From the NCBI RefSeq assembly GCF_009768975.1, contig NZ_CP035733.1, forward strand, positions 2,108,001 through 2,172,000: a stretch of 64,000 nucleotides of DNA, read 5' to 3'. Shown piece by piece: positions 1 to 9,927 of this stretch (positions within the stretch are counted from its first letter, which is position 1; each line of letters begins with the position of its first letter). The notes beneath the pieces were generated by a model. The model ran no database searches. It was not told the origin of the DNA and saw only the letters and a list, made by a program, of their open reading frames with translations. The DNA comes from Sphingorhabdus lacus (lineage in GTDB: Bacteria; Pseudomonadota; Alphaproteobacteria; Sphingomonadales; Sphingomonadaceae). Both the position numbers and the translations under genes were made by a program.

Positions 1-303
1 ATGCGACTGGAACGGTATGTCTTTCAACAGCACAAGTTCATGGTAACCGCCGACTTCTTGAAATGTCCGTGACAGATGGGCTGAAGGATCTTCGGCATAA
101 CCGGCACAATATTCCCGCCAAGCACGTCCGACACGTGCTGGCGTGTCTAGCAAGCCTTCACGACTAGGGTCATCGCCGGACCAGCGGATGAGTGTCCGGA
201 TAGCATCCTGAACTTCTTCAGGAACAATGACTTTGCCATTACCGTCAATTTCGTCGTTGTAATGAATATGTGCGATGGGAAACACCATTTCGGGCTTGTT
301 CAT
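1..303 (-). CDS. folE: GTP cyclohydrolase I, 3' end outside window
   Basis: The first 101 codons of GTP cyclohydrolase I are visible on the minus strand, starting at the ATG complementary to 301-303. The enzyme converts GTP to 7,8-dihydroneopterin triphosphate, the first step of folate synthesis, in the cytoplasm. The family signature is seen as RTLIRWSGDDPSREGLLDTPARV, here split for reading: RTLIRWSGDDP then REGLLDTPARV, followed by FQEVGGYHELVLLKDIPFQSH. The read stops just before the expected zinc-binding Cys of the CEHH segment, so the catalytic half is off the window. The gene is truncated by the window edge, not by mutation. Confidence 0.93.
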   Translation of the reverse strand, partial: MNKPEMVFPIAHIHYNDEIDGNGKVIVPEEVQDAIRTLIRWSGDDPSREGLLDTPARVGRAWREYCAGYAEDPSAHLSRTFQEVGGYHELVLLKDIPFQSH

Positions 304-510
304 ATTAAGGCTCCCGCAAACGCGCTGTCTGCGTGGGACTGCTAATATTCTCGCCCGCCTTTCAATCCTATACAGACAATAGCCCATAGGCATTTGTCCG
401 CAAGTGTAGAAGATTTTCGACCGATGTCGGAAACATACAAGCGATGCCTGCCGAATCCTGCTAGTTTTGATTCGTTATCCAGTTCCTCGTTTTACGGGGA
501 TTTTGGGGGG

Positions 511-539
511 GAACGGAATTTTTGCGACCCGTTCCGTTC
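511..539. other. inverted repeat downstream of fsa
   Basis: GAACGGAA at 511-518 pairs with TTCCGTTC at 532-539 across a 13-base loop. It sits just past the 3' end of the fsa gene, where a terminator would be expected, but no T-run follows on the minus strand. The rest of 304-555 shows no other feature that I can support; it must hold the folE promoter. Confidence 0.35.
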
Positions 540-555
540 TCCCTCAAACATTTTA

Positions 556-1209
556 CTACCCGATCGCTTGACCTGTTTTCGCCCAATCGGCGAGGAAGCC
601 TTCAATGCCCTTGTCGGTGAGGATATGCTTGAACAGTCCCTTGATGACGGCAGGCGGTGCGGTCATGACATCAGCGCCGATCTTCGCCGCCTCAAGAACA
701 TGGATACCATGGCGGACGCTCGCCACCAAAATCTCGGTGCCGAAATCATAATTGTCGTAAATCAGACGGATGTCGCTGATCAACTGCATCCCGTCAAAGC
801 CGTTATCGTCGTGCCGCCCAACAAAGGGCGAGATAAAGCTCGCGCCTGCTTTTGCGGCCAGAAGCGCCTGATTGGCCGAAAAGCACAAGGTCACATTGAC
901 CATCGTCCCCTCTCCTGTCAGCGCCTTGCATGTCTTGAGGCCATCTATGGTCAGCGGCACCTTGATGCAGACATTGTCCGCAATCTTGCGCAATATCTCG
1001 GCCTCTTTCATCATCGTGGCATGGTCAAGCGCTACAACCTCGGCCGATACTGGCCCATCGGTCAGCGCGCAAATCTCGCGCGTTACCTCAATAAAATCGC
1101 GGCCCGACTTCGCGATCAACGACGGATTGGTCGTCACACCATCAAGCAAACCTGTCGCCGCCAGTTCCTTGATGTCTTCAATTTCGGCTGTGTCGGCAAA
1201 GAATTTCAT
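556..1209 (-). CDS. fsa: Transaldolase / fructose-6-phosphate aldolase family protein
   Basis: A 217-residue protein of the short transaldolase subfamily (TalC/FSA). It is a cytoplasmic class I aldolase with a single TIM barrel. It begins [10 protein letters not shown], as the family does, so the start at 1209 is preferred over an ATG 18 bases upstream. Seen motifs are [10 protein letters not shown] near residue 24, the Schiff-base lysine K83 in CIKVPLT, and SPFVGRHDD near residue 125. Family members act either as sedoheptulose/fructose transaldolases of the pentose phosphate pathway or as fructose-6-phosphate aldolases, and sequence reading alone does not separate the two. It stands alone between folE and a DUF4197 gene on the same strand. 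Confidence 0.92.
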   Translation of the reverse strand: MKFFADTAEIEDIKELAATGLLDGVTTNPSLIAKSGRDFIEVTREICALTDGPVSAEVVALDHATMMKEAEILRKIADNVCIKVPLTIDGLKTCKALTGEGTMVNVTLCFSANQALLAAKAGASFISPFVGRHDDNGFDGMQLISDIRLIYDNYDFGTEILVASVRHGIHVLEAAKIGADVMTAPPAVIKGLFKHILTDKGIEGFLADWAKTGQAIG

Positions 1210-1294
1210 AATTGAGGTTACTTTCAATCGGTTTGGAATCGTGTTCCGTGCCTAGTAACAAACCCTTGGGAATCCAAGCCCGTTCAAAGGTAAA

Positions 1295-1975
1295 TTACCG
1301 CACCAGCCCGAACACCCCAATCAGTAGGGGATCATTTGTTTTTTGCGGATCTGCGCGAATTGCCGATTCCTCCAGTCCAATGGCAGCCCAGACGCTCTCA
1401 TCGGCCTTTCGGGTAATATCTTGTGCCAATGCGGCGACATCGAAACCTGTAACAGACCGAACAGCTTGACCGATGACTTGATCATCGAACAGACGCAGAC
1501 CCTCGGAAATCCCCGGCAGCATCGATTCGACAAGTGCCGGGCCCATTTTACCGCGCAAAAAAGCGGTTGCCGCCTGCGGTCCGCCGCGAACGAGCGACGC
1601 AGCATCTTCGATGCTGAGATTCCGAACGGCATCGGCCACCAACGGCGCTGCCCGTTCGGCACCTTTTTCAGCTGCACGATTCAACTGGCGCTGCAAGCGG
1701 TCGCGAAACTGTCGGCTTTGCAGAACTACTGACAAGATGCCTGTGCCACGCTCTCCGCCAAGTCGATCGGGCAAAGAAATACGTGCTACGGAACTGTCGT
1801 AAAATCCACCGGGCTGCAGCAAAAGAGCAAAGGCATTTTGCGACGCGACCGTCAGTAATCGCCGGATCGCTTCAGTGAGACTGAAGGCAGGCATGCTTTG
1901 GCATCCCGGCAACATCAAAGTGGCGAGTGCGGCCCCCGAAAGCAGAATATGGCGACGGTTGGTATGAACGGTCAT
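1295..1975 (-). CDS. DUF4197 family lipoprotein
   Basis: A 226-residue exported protein of unknown function resembling the DUF4197 family. The N-terminus has two arginines, a hydrophobic stretch and a lipobox ending LPGC (Cys near residue 25), so a lipid-anchored periplasmic location is likely. The body is helical and includes the family-like segments LTEAIRRLLTVASQNAF, GGFYDSSVARISLPDRL and AATAFLRGK. It is divergent from priA with about 105 bases between the two starts, so the two genes probably share a promoter region. No catalytic motif is visible, and no role can be assigned. Confidence 0.85.
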   Translation of the reverse strand: MTVHTNRRHILLSGAALATLMLPGCQSMPAFSLTEAIRRLLTVASQNAFALLLQPGGFYDSSVARISLPDRLGGERGTGILSVVLQSRQFRDRLQRQLNRAAEKGAERAAPLVADAVRNLSIEDAASLVRGGPQAATAFLRGKMGPALVESMLPGISEGLRLFDDQVIGQAVRSVTGFDVAALAQDITRKADESVWAAIGLEESAIRADPQKTNDPLLIGVFGLVR

Positions 1976-2080
1976 GTGTTGGTCTCCTCCGCAACCGCGA
2001 TATCAGCAATCGCCTGCTATTTCCATGAACGCATTGCGCAAAATGGTGACGCTGCGCATTTGCATGCCTATATCGCTGTT

Positions 2081-4258
2081 ATGAGTGCTCCCTCCAAACG
2101 TGTCCGTGTAGTCCTGCTGACGCAGGCGATCGGCCCGCTCGACTATCGTCTTCCCGACGGTATGAAAGCGGGACCGGGTTGCGTAGTGATGGTACCGCTT
2201 GGACCGCGCAAACTGCCCGGTGTCATTTGGGATGAAGACATATTTGGCGACGAGCCTATCGATGCCAAAAAATTGCGTAACGTACTCGAACTAGTCGAAT
2301 GCCCTCCAATCGGACGGGGATTGCGACGGCTGGTCGATTGGGTCGCGGATTATTATCTAACGCAGCATGCTGCCGTATTGCGCATGGTGTTGGCGTCATC
2401 AGCCGCTTTTACGACCTCGGGTACCATTACCGAGTATCGCCGCACCGGATCGGAGCCGGCACGCCTAACGCCACAACGCGCCGCGGCATTGGATGCGCTG
2501 GAGGATGCACAGGGCCTAGTGCGCGAGCTTGCAGCGGAGGCTGGGGTAAGCGACAATATCATTCGCGGATTAATCAAAGCAGGCGCCTTTGAACCCGTCA
2601 CCATCAGCGTCGACACCCCTTTCCCCGAGGCGCTGCCTAATTTTGCGGTGCCGGCATTGAATGAGGCGCAACAGACAGCGGCGGACGCCATGGTGTCTGC
2701 TGTACGCGAAGGGGGATTTAATACCTTTGTCCTTGATGGCGTTACCGGCTCGGGAAAGACCGAAACCTATTTCGAAGCGGTCGCTGAGGCGTTGCGGCAG
2801 AAAAAACAGATTTTGGTCCTGCTCCCGGAAATCGCACTAACACAGCCATTTTTGAAACGATTCGAAGAACGCTTTGGCGTCGAACCCGCGACATGGCATT
2901 CCAATATGCGCTCAACACAACGCCGGCGTGTATGGCGGGCCATTGCCGACGGGAGCGCCAAAGTACTAGTGGGCGCGAGATCAGCCCTTTTCTTGCCTTT
3001 TGCAAATCCCGGCCTCATCATTGTTGATGAGGCGCATGAAACCAGTTTCAAGCAAGAAGATGGCGTGAGGTATCACGCCCGTGATGTGGCAGTAATGCGT
3101 GGACGGTTTGAAGGCTTTCCAGTCGTTCTGGCATCGGCCACACCTGCGCTTGAATCGCGCCATATGGTTGCCATCGGTCGGTATAAAGGTCTGGAAATTC
3201 CTTCCCGGTTCGGCGCAGCCAAAATGCCGGAGATCAAGGCCATTGACCTGACGATCGACGCCCCCGAACGACAGCATTGGATCGCACCGACACTGCTTAA
3301 AGCGCTTGAGGAAAGATTGGAACGGGGCGAGCAAAGCCTGCTGTTCCTCAACCGTCGTGGCTTTGCACCGCTCACTTTATGCCGGACCTGCGGACATCGT
3401 TTCCAATGCCCCAATTGCACAAGCTGGATGGTCGAACACCGGTTGGTGCGCCGTTTGGCCTGTCATCATTGCGGCCATGTGATGCCCCCACCCGAAGAGT
3501 GCCCGGAATGCGGGGAGGCGGACTCGTTGGTCGCCTGTGGTCCAGGCGTCGAGCGGATATCGGACGAAGTGAACCGCCTCTTGCCAAATGCGCGAACCAT
3601 AGTTGCGACATCGGACACGCTTTGGTCTCCCGAAAAGGCCGCGGAATTTGTCGCCCGCGTGGAAGGCAAGGCTGTCGACATTATCATCGGAACGCAGTTG
3701 GTTACAAAGGGCTATCACTTTCCTGAACTGACACTTGTAGGCGTCATTGACGCAGATCTCGGTCTGGAAGGCGGCGATCTGCGTGCTGCGGAACGCACAT
3801 TTCAGCAGATTGCGCAAGCTGCTGGGCGTGCCGGCCGAGGTGAGAAACCCGGCGAAGTCTTTATCCAGACCCGCAATCCGAACCACCCCGTTATTGCGGC
3901 GCTGGTGGCCGGCGACCGGGACGCTTTTTACGATGCCGAGATCGAACAGCGCAAATCTGCAGGTGCGCCGCCGTTTGGAAGATTTGCGGCCATTATTATT
4001 TCATCCGAAGATGAACGCGAGGCAATCGAGGCGGCGCGAGCCATCGGCGGGGCGGCACCTCAGGCGGATGGCATGTATGTTTATGGTCCCGCACCTGCCC
4101 CGCTCGCTATGCTGCGCGGTCGTTATCGACAACGGCTTTTGGTCCATGCGCAGCGATCTGTCGAAATGCAGGCGATTATCCGTGAATGGCTGGGCGGCTT
4201 ACAATTTCCTCGTGGCGTCCGCGTCGGTGTCGATGTAGACCCATACAGCTTTTTGTAA
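2081..4258 (+). CDS. priA: Primosomal protein N' (replication restart helicase)
   Basis: A 725-residue PriA, the superfamily 2 3'-5' DNA helicase that recognises stalled forks and loads the replicative helicase. Walker A VTGSGKT lies near residue 221, the DEAH box (IIVDEAHE) about 100 residues later, and the paired zinc-binding cysteines follow (CRTCGHRFQCPNC, then CHHCGHVMPPPEECPECG). The helicase motif GTQLVTKGYHFP and QAAGRAGR are present towards the C-terminus. The reading frame is open further upstream, but MSAPSKRVRVVLLTQ matches the usual PriA N-terminus, so the ATG at 2081 is chosen. The length is normal for the family. The gene is followed by a penicillin-binding protein after 53 bases. 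Confidence 0.96.
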   Translation: MSAPSKRVRVVLLTQAIGPLDYRLPDGMKAGPGCVVMVPLGPRKLPGVIWDEDIFGDEPIDAKKLRNVLELVECPPIGRGLRRLVDWVADYYLTQHAAVLRMVLASSAAFTTSGTITEYRRTGSEPARLTPQRAAALDALEDAQGLVRELAAEAGVSDNIIRGLIKAGAFEPVTISVDTPFPEALPNFAVPALNEAQQTAADAMVSAVREGGFNTFVLDGVTGSGKTETYFEAVAEALRQKKQILVLLPEIALTQPFLKRFEERFGVEPATWHSNMRSTQRRRVWRAIADGSAKVLVGARSALFLPFANPGLIIVDEAHETSFKQEDGVRYHARDVAVMRGRFEGFPVVLASATPALESRHMVAIGRYKGLEIPSRFGAAKMPEIKAIDLTIDAPERQHWIAPTLLKALEERLERGEQSLLFLNRRGFAPLTLCRTCGHRFQCPNCTSWMVEHRLVRRLACHHCGHVMPPPEECPECGEADSLVACGPGVERISDEVNRLLPNARTIVATSDTLWSPEKAAEFVARVEGKAVDIIIGTQLVTKGYHFPELTLVGVIDADLGLEGGDLRAAERTFQQIAQAAGRAGRGEKPGEVFIQTRNPNHPVIAALVAGDRDAFYDAEIEQRKSAGAPPFGRFAAIIISSEDEREAIEAARAIGGAAPQADGMYVYGPAPAPLAMLRGRYRQRLLVHAQRSVEMQAIIREWLGGLQFPRGVRVGVDVDPYSFL

Positions 4259-4311
4259 TGCCGTTTTTTATACTCGCCTTTAGCGTCTTATATAGATAAT
4301 ACAGCCAATCG

Positions 4312-6414
4312 ATGTTCTTCAAACGCGACAATCCACCCCCTGCGGCCCCCGACATTGACAGTCGTCTTGCGGCCTTCGATCAAGCCTATGCGGGATTGTT
4401 TCCGGAAAACCCCAAGCCATGGGAAGGCGAAGCTCAGCCGACCCTGCCGAAAAAGCCGTTTTGGGGCAAAACGCGATGGTGGTGGTTTTCGCGCATTTTT
4501 GCCGGACTTCTATTCCTTTTCATGCTGCTCATCTTGTGGCTGGCAGTGACTGCACCGCTTTCAAAGTCGCTCCAACCCATTGCCCCTCCGCGCATAACCC
4601 TTCTCGCATCGGATGGTACACCCATCGCCCGAAATGGCGCCATTGTAGACAAACCTGTCGATGTCAGCGCCTTGCCACCGCATGTAGTGCAAGCCTTTCT
4701 GTCGATCGAAGACCGTCGTTTCTATTCGCATTGGGGTATCGACCCGCGCGGATTGGCGCGTGCAGCGTGGTCAAACGCATTCGGCAGCGGCATTACCCAA
4801 GGGGGCAGCACCATCACGCAGCAGCTTGCCAAATTCACATTTTTGACACCAGAACGCAGCCTTACGCGAAAAGCACGCGAGATGCTGATCGCCTTCTGGC
4901 TTGAGGGACGTTTAACCAAAGACGAGATATTGGAGCGATATTTGTCCAACGTCTATTTTGGTGACAATGTTTACGGCCTGCGTGCGGCTTCACTGCACTA
5001 TTTTTACCGCCAACCCGAACGCCTGACCTTGTCGCAGGCATCGATGCTGGCAGGCTTGGTTCAGGCGCCTTCGCGGTTGGCACCCACCAAAAACCCGGAA
5101 CGCGCTGCAAAACGGGCCAGGTTGGTGCTGCGCGCGATGGTGGCTAATGGCGCCATCACTCAAGCAAAGGCCGACTCCACGCCCGTAGCGCGGCTGGACG
5201 TGCGTGTGCGCGACAGCCTTCCCACGGGCACTTATTTTGCGGACTGGGCAATTCCACAGGCTCGCCTTTTGACTGAAAGCGGTTACGCCGACGTCCGAAT
5301 TACCACAACGCTGGATGCCCGCCTGCAGAATATTGCACGACGGGTGACTGGAAATGCAGGCCTTGGCAAAGCGCAAGTCGCGCTGGTTGCAATGCGGCCT
5401 AATGGCGAAGTTGTCGCGATGGTGGGAGGTCGGAGTTATAAAGATTCCACATTCAATCGAGTTACTCAAGCGAAACGGCAACCGGGATCCACATTTAAGC
5501 TTTTCGTTTATCTCGCTGCACTACGTTCCGGGATGACGCCAAATTCGTTGATTGCGGATACGCCGATCAACGAAGGCCTGTACCGACCAAAAAATTCGGG
5601 TGACAATTATCGTGGCGATATCAGCCTGAAAGAAGCGTTCGCACGTTCAAGCAACGTCGCTTCCGTGCGCCTATATCAACAGGTCGGTGGGGAAGCGGTC
5701 GCGAAAGCGGCGGAAGATTTGGGTGTAACGAGCAAGCTTAATCTGGACCCTAGCCTCGCACTTGGGAGTTCGGGTATCACACTACTTGAGTTGACTTCGG
5801 CCTATGCCGGCGTTGCCGGAAATGCCTGGCCTGTTGAACCGCACGCCTTCAAACAGGAAGAACAAGGCTGGATCGAATGGTTGTTTTCGGGCCCACGCAG
5901 CTTTAGCGGACGGACGCACCAAATGTTGCTCGATCTCCTAGGGGCAACCGTATCCAATGGAACCGGACGCGCAGCGCGCCTATCTATACCGGCCTTTGGA
6001 AAAACCGGAACCAGTCAGGACAATCGCGACGCCCTATTTGTCGGCTTTGCAGACGATCTTGTCGTAGGCGTATGGATCGGGAATGACGATAACAGTCCCT
6101 TGCGCGGCATCAATGGTGGTGGATTGCCGGCACGAATTTGGCGCGATTTCATGAGCCAAGCGATAAAGGGTGCTGCGCCAAAGGCCGCGCCAAAACCTGC
6201 AACAAAGCCGGATCCGGAAGGTCCAATCGAACCTCTCGACTTACCCGAACTTCCCGAACTGCCAGAGGGTATTAGTAACACCGATGTGCGTATCAATGAA
6301 CAGGACGGGGTAACAGTCAATACCGAAGTAGGCGGTGTGCCCCTTGATATTCGCTTAGGCCGCGAAGGTGTTGAGGTGCAGCCGACGCCGAAGGAAAATG
6401 AACCTCGTCGCTGA
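4312..6414 (+). CDS. Class A penicillin-binding protein (PBP1C/1A-like)
   Basis: A 700-residue bifunctional peptidoglycan synthase. A cytoplasmic N-terminus of about 55 residues is followed by one membrane segment (FAGLLFLFMLLILWLAVTA). The glycosyltransferase domain shows EDRRFYSHWG and QGGSTITQQLAK. The transpeptidase domain shows the catalytic serine in PGSTFK (Ser393), SSN at 446-448 and KTGT at 564-567. The C-terminus ends in a Pro/Glu-rich tail. It polymerises glycan strands and crosslinks peptides on the periplasmic face. The short linker between domains is more like PBP1B/2D-type enzymes than E. coli PBP1A. It probably follows priA as a separate transcription unit; no operon partner is evident. 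Confidence 0.93.
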   Translation: MFFKRDNPPPAAPDIDSRLAAFDQAYAGLFPENPKPWEGEAQPTLPKKPFWGKTRWWWFSRIFAGLLFLFMLLILWLAVTAPLSKSLQPIAPPRITLLASDGTPIARNGAIVDKPVDVSALPPHVVQAFLSIEDRRFYSHWGIDPRGLARAAWSNAFGSGITQGGSTITQQLAKFTFLTPERSLTRKAREMLIAFWLEGRLTKDEILERYLSNVYFGDNVYGLRAASLHYFYRQPERLTLSQASMLAGLVQAPSRLAPTKNPERAAKRARLVLRAMVANGAITQAKADSTPVARLDVRVRDSLPTGTYFADWAIPQARLLTESGYADVRITTTLDARLQNIARRVTGNAGLGKAQVALVAMRPNGEVVAMVGGRSYKDSTFNRVTQAKRQPGSTFKLFVYLAALRSGMTPNSLIADTPINEGLYRPKNSGDNYRGDISLKEAFARSSNVASVRLYQQVGGEAVAKAAEDLGVTSKLNLDPSLALGSSGITLLELTSAYAGVAGNAWPVEPHAFKQEEQGWIEWLFSGPRSFSGRTHQMLLDLLGATVSNGTGRAARLSIPAFGKTGTSQDNRDALFVGFADDLVVGVWIGNDDNSPLRGINGGGLPARIWRDFMSQAIKGAAPKAAPKPATKPDPEGPIEPLDLPELPELPEGISNTDVRINEQDGVTVNTEVGGVPLDIRLGREGVEVQPTPKENEPRR

Positions 6415-6455
6415 TGGCAGGTTGATTGGCCCGCGCTTTTATGGTCGACTGGCAC

Positions 6456-7994
6456 ATGCGATATTTTCTTGCGCTTCTGCTGCTCCTTACCCCCTTCGCC
6501 GTGTCACAATCGCGCGGTGACGCAAGTGACATAGCCGCTGCCACGCGCAGTGTGGTGCGGATTGCCGTTTTCAGCTCTTCTGATGGGCAACGTACATTGA
6601 TCGGATATGGCTCAGGTGTGGCGGTCGCATCTGAAAAGATCATAACCAATGCGCATGTCGCAGAACCCGCGCGTACGGACGAGAGCGTAACATTCACGGT
6701 AATTCCGTCCGAAGGAAGCGAAACTTACAGCGCACGTTTGATAGCGTCATCACCAGGGAAGGATCTTGCTCTGTTGCAACTGACTGGAAATGGTCGCCTG
6801 ATACCAGCCAGTTTCTTCTCTGGAATCGTTGGCGACGGCGCTGATGTTTTTGCAATCGGTTACCCCGCCAATGTCGATATTGCATTGGAACAGAGCGAAG
6901 CAGATGTCTTGCGCCCATCACCTCCTGTGAAAACGCGCGGCTCCATTTCATCGGGACGCAGTTCTAAATCGGTCGAATCCCTTCTGCACACCGCACCGAT
7001 CGCACCGGGAAGCAGCGGCGGCCCATTGGCGGATTCCTGCGGTCGGGTTATCGGAATAAACAGCTTTGGGTCGGTCGCTGACGGGGGCGGCGCAGAATTT
7101 TATTTTGCCATTTCCGTGCGTGAAGTAATTACCTTTCTGCAGGGCAACGGCGTTAATCTTGCGGCGGTAACTAATGAGTGTCGTTCGGTAGCCGAGCTAA
7201 CCCGCGCCGAAGCCGAACGCGAGGCCGCAATCAGGGCGAAAGTGGAAACCGAGGCCCGTATCGCGAGCGAGTTGCAACGCAGCCGTGAGGGCAAAGTGCG
7301 CAGTGATGCCGAACATGCCGTTATCGGTGAACGCGAAAACCATCTCGCTCTTGCTACACTTCTGCTTGTTGTCAGTGCGGTCGCCGGCGGGGCAGCATGG
7401 CAGTTTACAGAGCGTGCGCAGCGTGATCGGTTCAAGATCGCTGCTGGCATAGGCGGTTTTGCACTTGCTGCCGCCATTATTGTTTTCTTGGCGCGACCAT
7501 CTTTTGACGAAGTTGACGAGCGCGTGCGGGCGGCGATGTCTGAAAATCTCAAAAGCGGCGTTACCCCAAACAGCGCTACTGCAACTGTCGATGCGGGAAA
7601 ACGTCGGTGTGTTTTGCAGGCAGAGCGCAGTCGCGCAACTGTATCGGATACAGCCGATGTTATATTTACTTGGTCAAAAAATGGCTGTGTCAACGATCGA
7701 ACCCAATATATTGATAACGCAGGTACTTGGTCGCGTAGTTTCGTCCCTAACAATGACGCGCAGGTTTCCATCGTCAGCTACGAACCTAAAAATGAAGTCT
7801 ATCGAATAGAAAGGTATCTGTTGGGATTGGATGCCATGGAGAAGGCCCGGATCGCGCGGCAAAGATATGAAGTCACCAAATGTAGCGCTGACTCTAAAAC
7901 GACAGACAAGATCGACAGCATGAATAAGGCTGTTCGTGAAGTACTCCCATCGTCACCGAACGAGATTCTGGTTTTTGCATGTTCGGATAACTAA
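6456..7994 (+). CDS. Membrane-anchored trypsin-like (S1C-type) serine protease
   Basis: A protein of about 512 residues with an N-terminal signal (RYFLALLLLLTPFAV) and a trypsin-like domain with all three catalytic residues: His in ITNAHV, Asp in GKDLALL and Ser in GSSGGPL. A charged helical, Ala/Glu/Arg-rich segment follows, then two hydrophobic stretches (LATLLLVVSAVAGGAAW and AAGIGGFALAAAIIVFLA), then a C-terminal domain of about 170 residues that I do not recognise. No PDZ domain is visible, unlike DegP/HtrA. The start is uncertain: ATG codons at 6441 and 6456 and a TTG at 6426 are all possible. The gene is only 42 bases upstream of a binding-protein lipoprotein, and the two may be co-transcribed. 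Its substrate is unknown. Confidence 0.82.
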   Translation: MRYFLALLLLLTPFAVSQSRGDASDIAAATRSVVRIAVFSSSDGQRTLIGYGSGVAVASEKIITNAHVAEPARTDESVTFTVIPSEGSETYSARLIASSPGKDLALLQLTGNGRLIPASFFSGIVGDGADVFAIGYPANVDIALEQSEADVLRPSPPVKTRGSISSGRSSKSVESLLHTAPIAPGSSGGPLADSCGRVIGINSFGSVADGGGAEFYFAISVREVITFLQGNGVNLAAVTNECRSVAELTRAEAEREAAIRAKVETEARIASELQRSREGKVRSDAEHAVIGERENHLALATLLLVVSAVAGGAAWQFTERAQRDRFKIAAGIGGFALAAAIIVFLARPSFDEVDERVRAAMSENLKSGVTPNSATATVDAGKRRCVLQAERSRATVSDTADVIFTWSKNGCVNDRTQYIDNAGTWSRSFVPNNDAQVSIVSYEPKNEVYRIERYLLGLDAMEKARIARQRYEVTKCSADSKTTDKIDSMNKAVREVLPSSPNEILVFACSDN

Positions 7995-8036
7995 CAGATG
8001 GATTGTGCCGAAAGCCATTGTGTCTATTGTGGCGCA

Positions 8037-9485
8037 ATGACCCGCATCCTGTGTTTCGCCGCAATAATCATGCTTTTGGCAGGGTGTGCCGAAGGGGTGG
8101 ATAATAGCCGCGTTCGCGTAGATATCATCGAAAGCCGACCGCGCCCATTTAGTATTGCGGCCATACCGCTACCGTTAGCATCTGCCTATCTACGGGGAGC
8201 AACCGCGCAAGGTCTTGTTGCCTTCGACAGTAAAGGCCGGGTGGCGCCAGGACTCGCCAACAGATGGATCGTTACCGATGACGGTTTGAGTTACATCTTT
8301 CGCTTAAACAAAACACGGTGGAACGATGGGCGTGAAGTTACGTCGGGTGAAGTCGCCGATCTTTTAACAAGCCGCATCAGGGAATTGCGCAAAGGTCGTT
8401 TCAATTCGGAACTGGCCGTCATCGACCGCGTTGTTCCAATGACCGGCAAAGTCGTCGAAGTGCGTTTAAAGGCGCCGATGCCTTATCTTTTGGAAATGCT
8501 GGCCCAACCCGAATTCGGTCTGGCCCGTAAAGGCTTCGGGTCCGGACCAATGCAGGCAGAAAAACGCGGTGACGCAATGCAGTTGCGCCTTCGAAGTCTT
8601 GATGACGACGGTAAAACCGTGCTCGATCCGGAAACCGTGACTATCCGGAGCAGTCCGGCGTCTCTAGCATTAGCACGTTATCTAGAGGGTCAAAGTGATC
8701 TCGTAGAAGGCGGACGATTTGAAGATTTCCCGCTGTTGGAGGCTGCGCAAATAAATGCGGGTGAGATACATTTCGATCCCGTACCCGGGCTGTTTGGACT
8801 ATTGTTTGTCGAAGGTGGCCCGTTCCTGTCGTCCCGTGAAAATCGCGATGCCATAGCCATGGCGATCGATCGTCCTAAGCTTTTGACTGCTTTTGACATC
8901 ATGGCTTGGCGCGAAGCTTTGACGCTGGTTCCAGAGAGCCTTCCTAACCGGTTATCCATTCCCCGACCAGATTGGGCAGCCGGGCAAATCGACACGCGCA
9001 AGGCGACCGCCAAGAGGACAATTGAAGGTTGGGAAAACAGTAATGGCCAAGTACGTCCTTTGCGGGTCGCTTTACCTCGTGGCTATGGTGGACGCATATT
9101 CTTCGCCCGCCTTCGGGCAGATATGGCATCGATAGGACTTGAAGTCGAACGCGTCACAATCGACAGACCGCATGACCTCCGCTTGATCGATCGCACTGCT
9201 GATCAATCCAGTCCAGCGTGGTATATGGACCAACTGTCTTGCACCGTAAGCGTTATCTGTAGCCGAGATGCCGACCGGTTAGTTTACGAGGCCCGTATGG
9301 CAACTACGATTGAAGCCCGAGCCGATTTGCTAGCTCAAGCCGAAACCGAATTGCAGGATATGCGCAACTTCATCCCCATCGCCAATCCCCTGCGCTGGTC
9401 GGTTGCACGACCCGGTTTGCTCGGACATGTGTCGAACGGGCGCGGTTGGCACCTGTTGCAATATCTAGGGCGCGACACAACATAA
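8037..9485 (+). CDS. Family 5 extracellular solute-binding lipoprotein
   Basis: A 482-residue lipoprotein with signal MTRILCFAAIIMLLAGC, whose lipobox ends at Cys17. The body follows the pattern of family 5 (oligopeptide/dipeptide/nickel) binding proteins: APGLANRWIVTDDGLSYIFRL at the start and LNKTRWNDGREVTSGEV. Family 5 proteins normally deliver peptides or similar substrates to an ABC permease. No permease or ATPase gene is nearby, so this is an orphan binding protein that may sense or scavenge rather than transport. The start at 8037 is chosen because it gives a proper lipoprotein signal; the frame is open 39 bases further upstream. Confidence 0.82.
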   Translation: MTRILCFAAIIMLLAGCAEGVDNSRVRVDIIESRPRPFSIAAIPLPLASAYLRGATAQGLVAFDSKGRVAPGLANRWIVTDDGLSYIFRLNKTRWNDGREVTSGEVADLLTSRIRELRKGRFNSELAVIDRVVPMTGKVVEVRLKAPMPYLLEMLAQPEFGLARKGFGSGPMQAEKRGDAMQLRLRSLDDDGKTVLDPETVTIRSSPASLALARYLEGQSDLVEGGRFEDFPLLEAAQINAGEIHFDPVPGLFGLLFVEGGPFLSSRENRDAIAMAIDRPKLLTAFDIMAWREALTLVPESLPNRLSIPRPDWAAGQIDTRKATAKRTIEGWENSNGQVRPLRVALPRGYGGRIFFARLRADMASIGLEVERVTIDRPHDLRLIDRTADQSSPAWYMDQLSCTVSVICSRDADRLVYEARMATTIEARADLLAQAETELQDMRNFIPIANPLRWSVARPGLLGHVSNGRGWHLLQYLGRDTT

Positions 9486-9504
9486 CAGGAAAGGAGTGCA
9501 TCGG

Positions 9505-9927
9505 ATGCCACTTTCACAAGAGCAGTTTGCCAAGTTAGCTAAAGATTTACCGGGCATGGGCAGCGATCCCCATTCTGTACGCGCGCGCGTTGAGGCGATG
9601 GAGAAAGTGCTCGAAAGGTCCTTTCATATTCCCGGAACCAAAATCCCCTTTGGTTTGGACACCGTCGTCGGGCTGGTGCCAGTGCTTGGCGATGTCGTTA
9701 CTGCGGCGATGGGGGCCTATATTGTTTGGGAAGCCCGCAATCTGGGAATGTCGAAGTGGCAGCTTATAAGGATGGCAGCCAATGTCGGCGTTGATACTGC
9801 GATTGGTGCGGTGCCGCTGGTCGGCGATGTTTTCGACTTTGTTTGGCGATCCAATAGCAAGAACCTTCGGATCATCAAAAAGCATCTCGACAAACATCAC
9901 CCCGGAACGCGGATTATCGAGGGTTAG
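9505..9927 (+). CDS. DUF4112 family membrane protein
   Basis: A 140-residue protein with the repeat typical of DUF4112: PFGLDTVVGLVPVLGDVVTAAM and, later, VGVDTAIGAVPLVGDVFDFVW, each with a GLVP/GAVPLxGD core in a hydrophobic helix pair. The function is unknown. The ATG at 9505 is preceded by AAGGAG at 9491-9496, so this start is preferred to the GTG at 9496. It is the last gene of a rightward run and overlaps the convergent RNase T2 gene by 14 bases at the 3' ends. Confidence 0.88.
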   Translation: MPLSQEQFAKLAKDLPGMGSDPHSVRARVEAMEKVLERSFHIPGTKIPFGLDTVVGLVPVLGDVVTAAMGAYIVWEARNLGMSKWQLIRMAANVGVDTAIGAVPLVGDVFDFVWRSNSKNLRIIKKHLDKHHPGTRIIEG

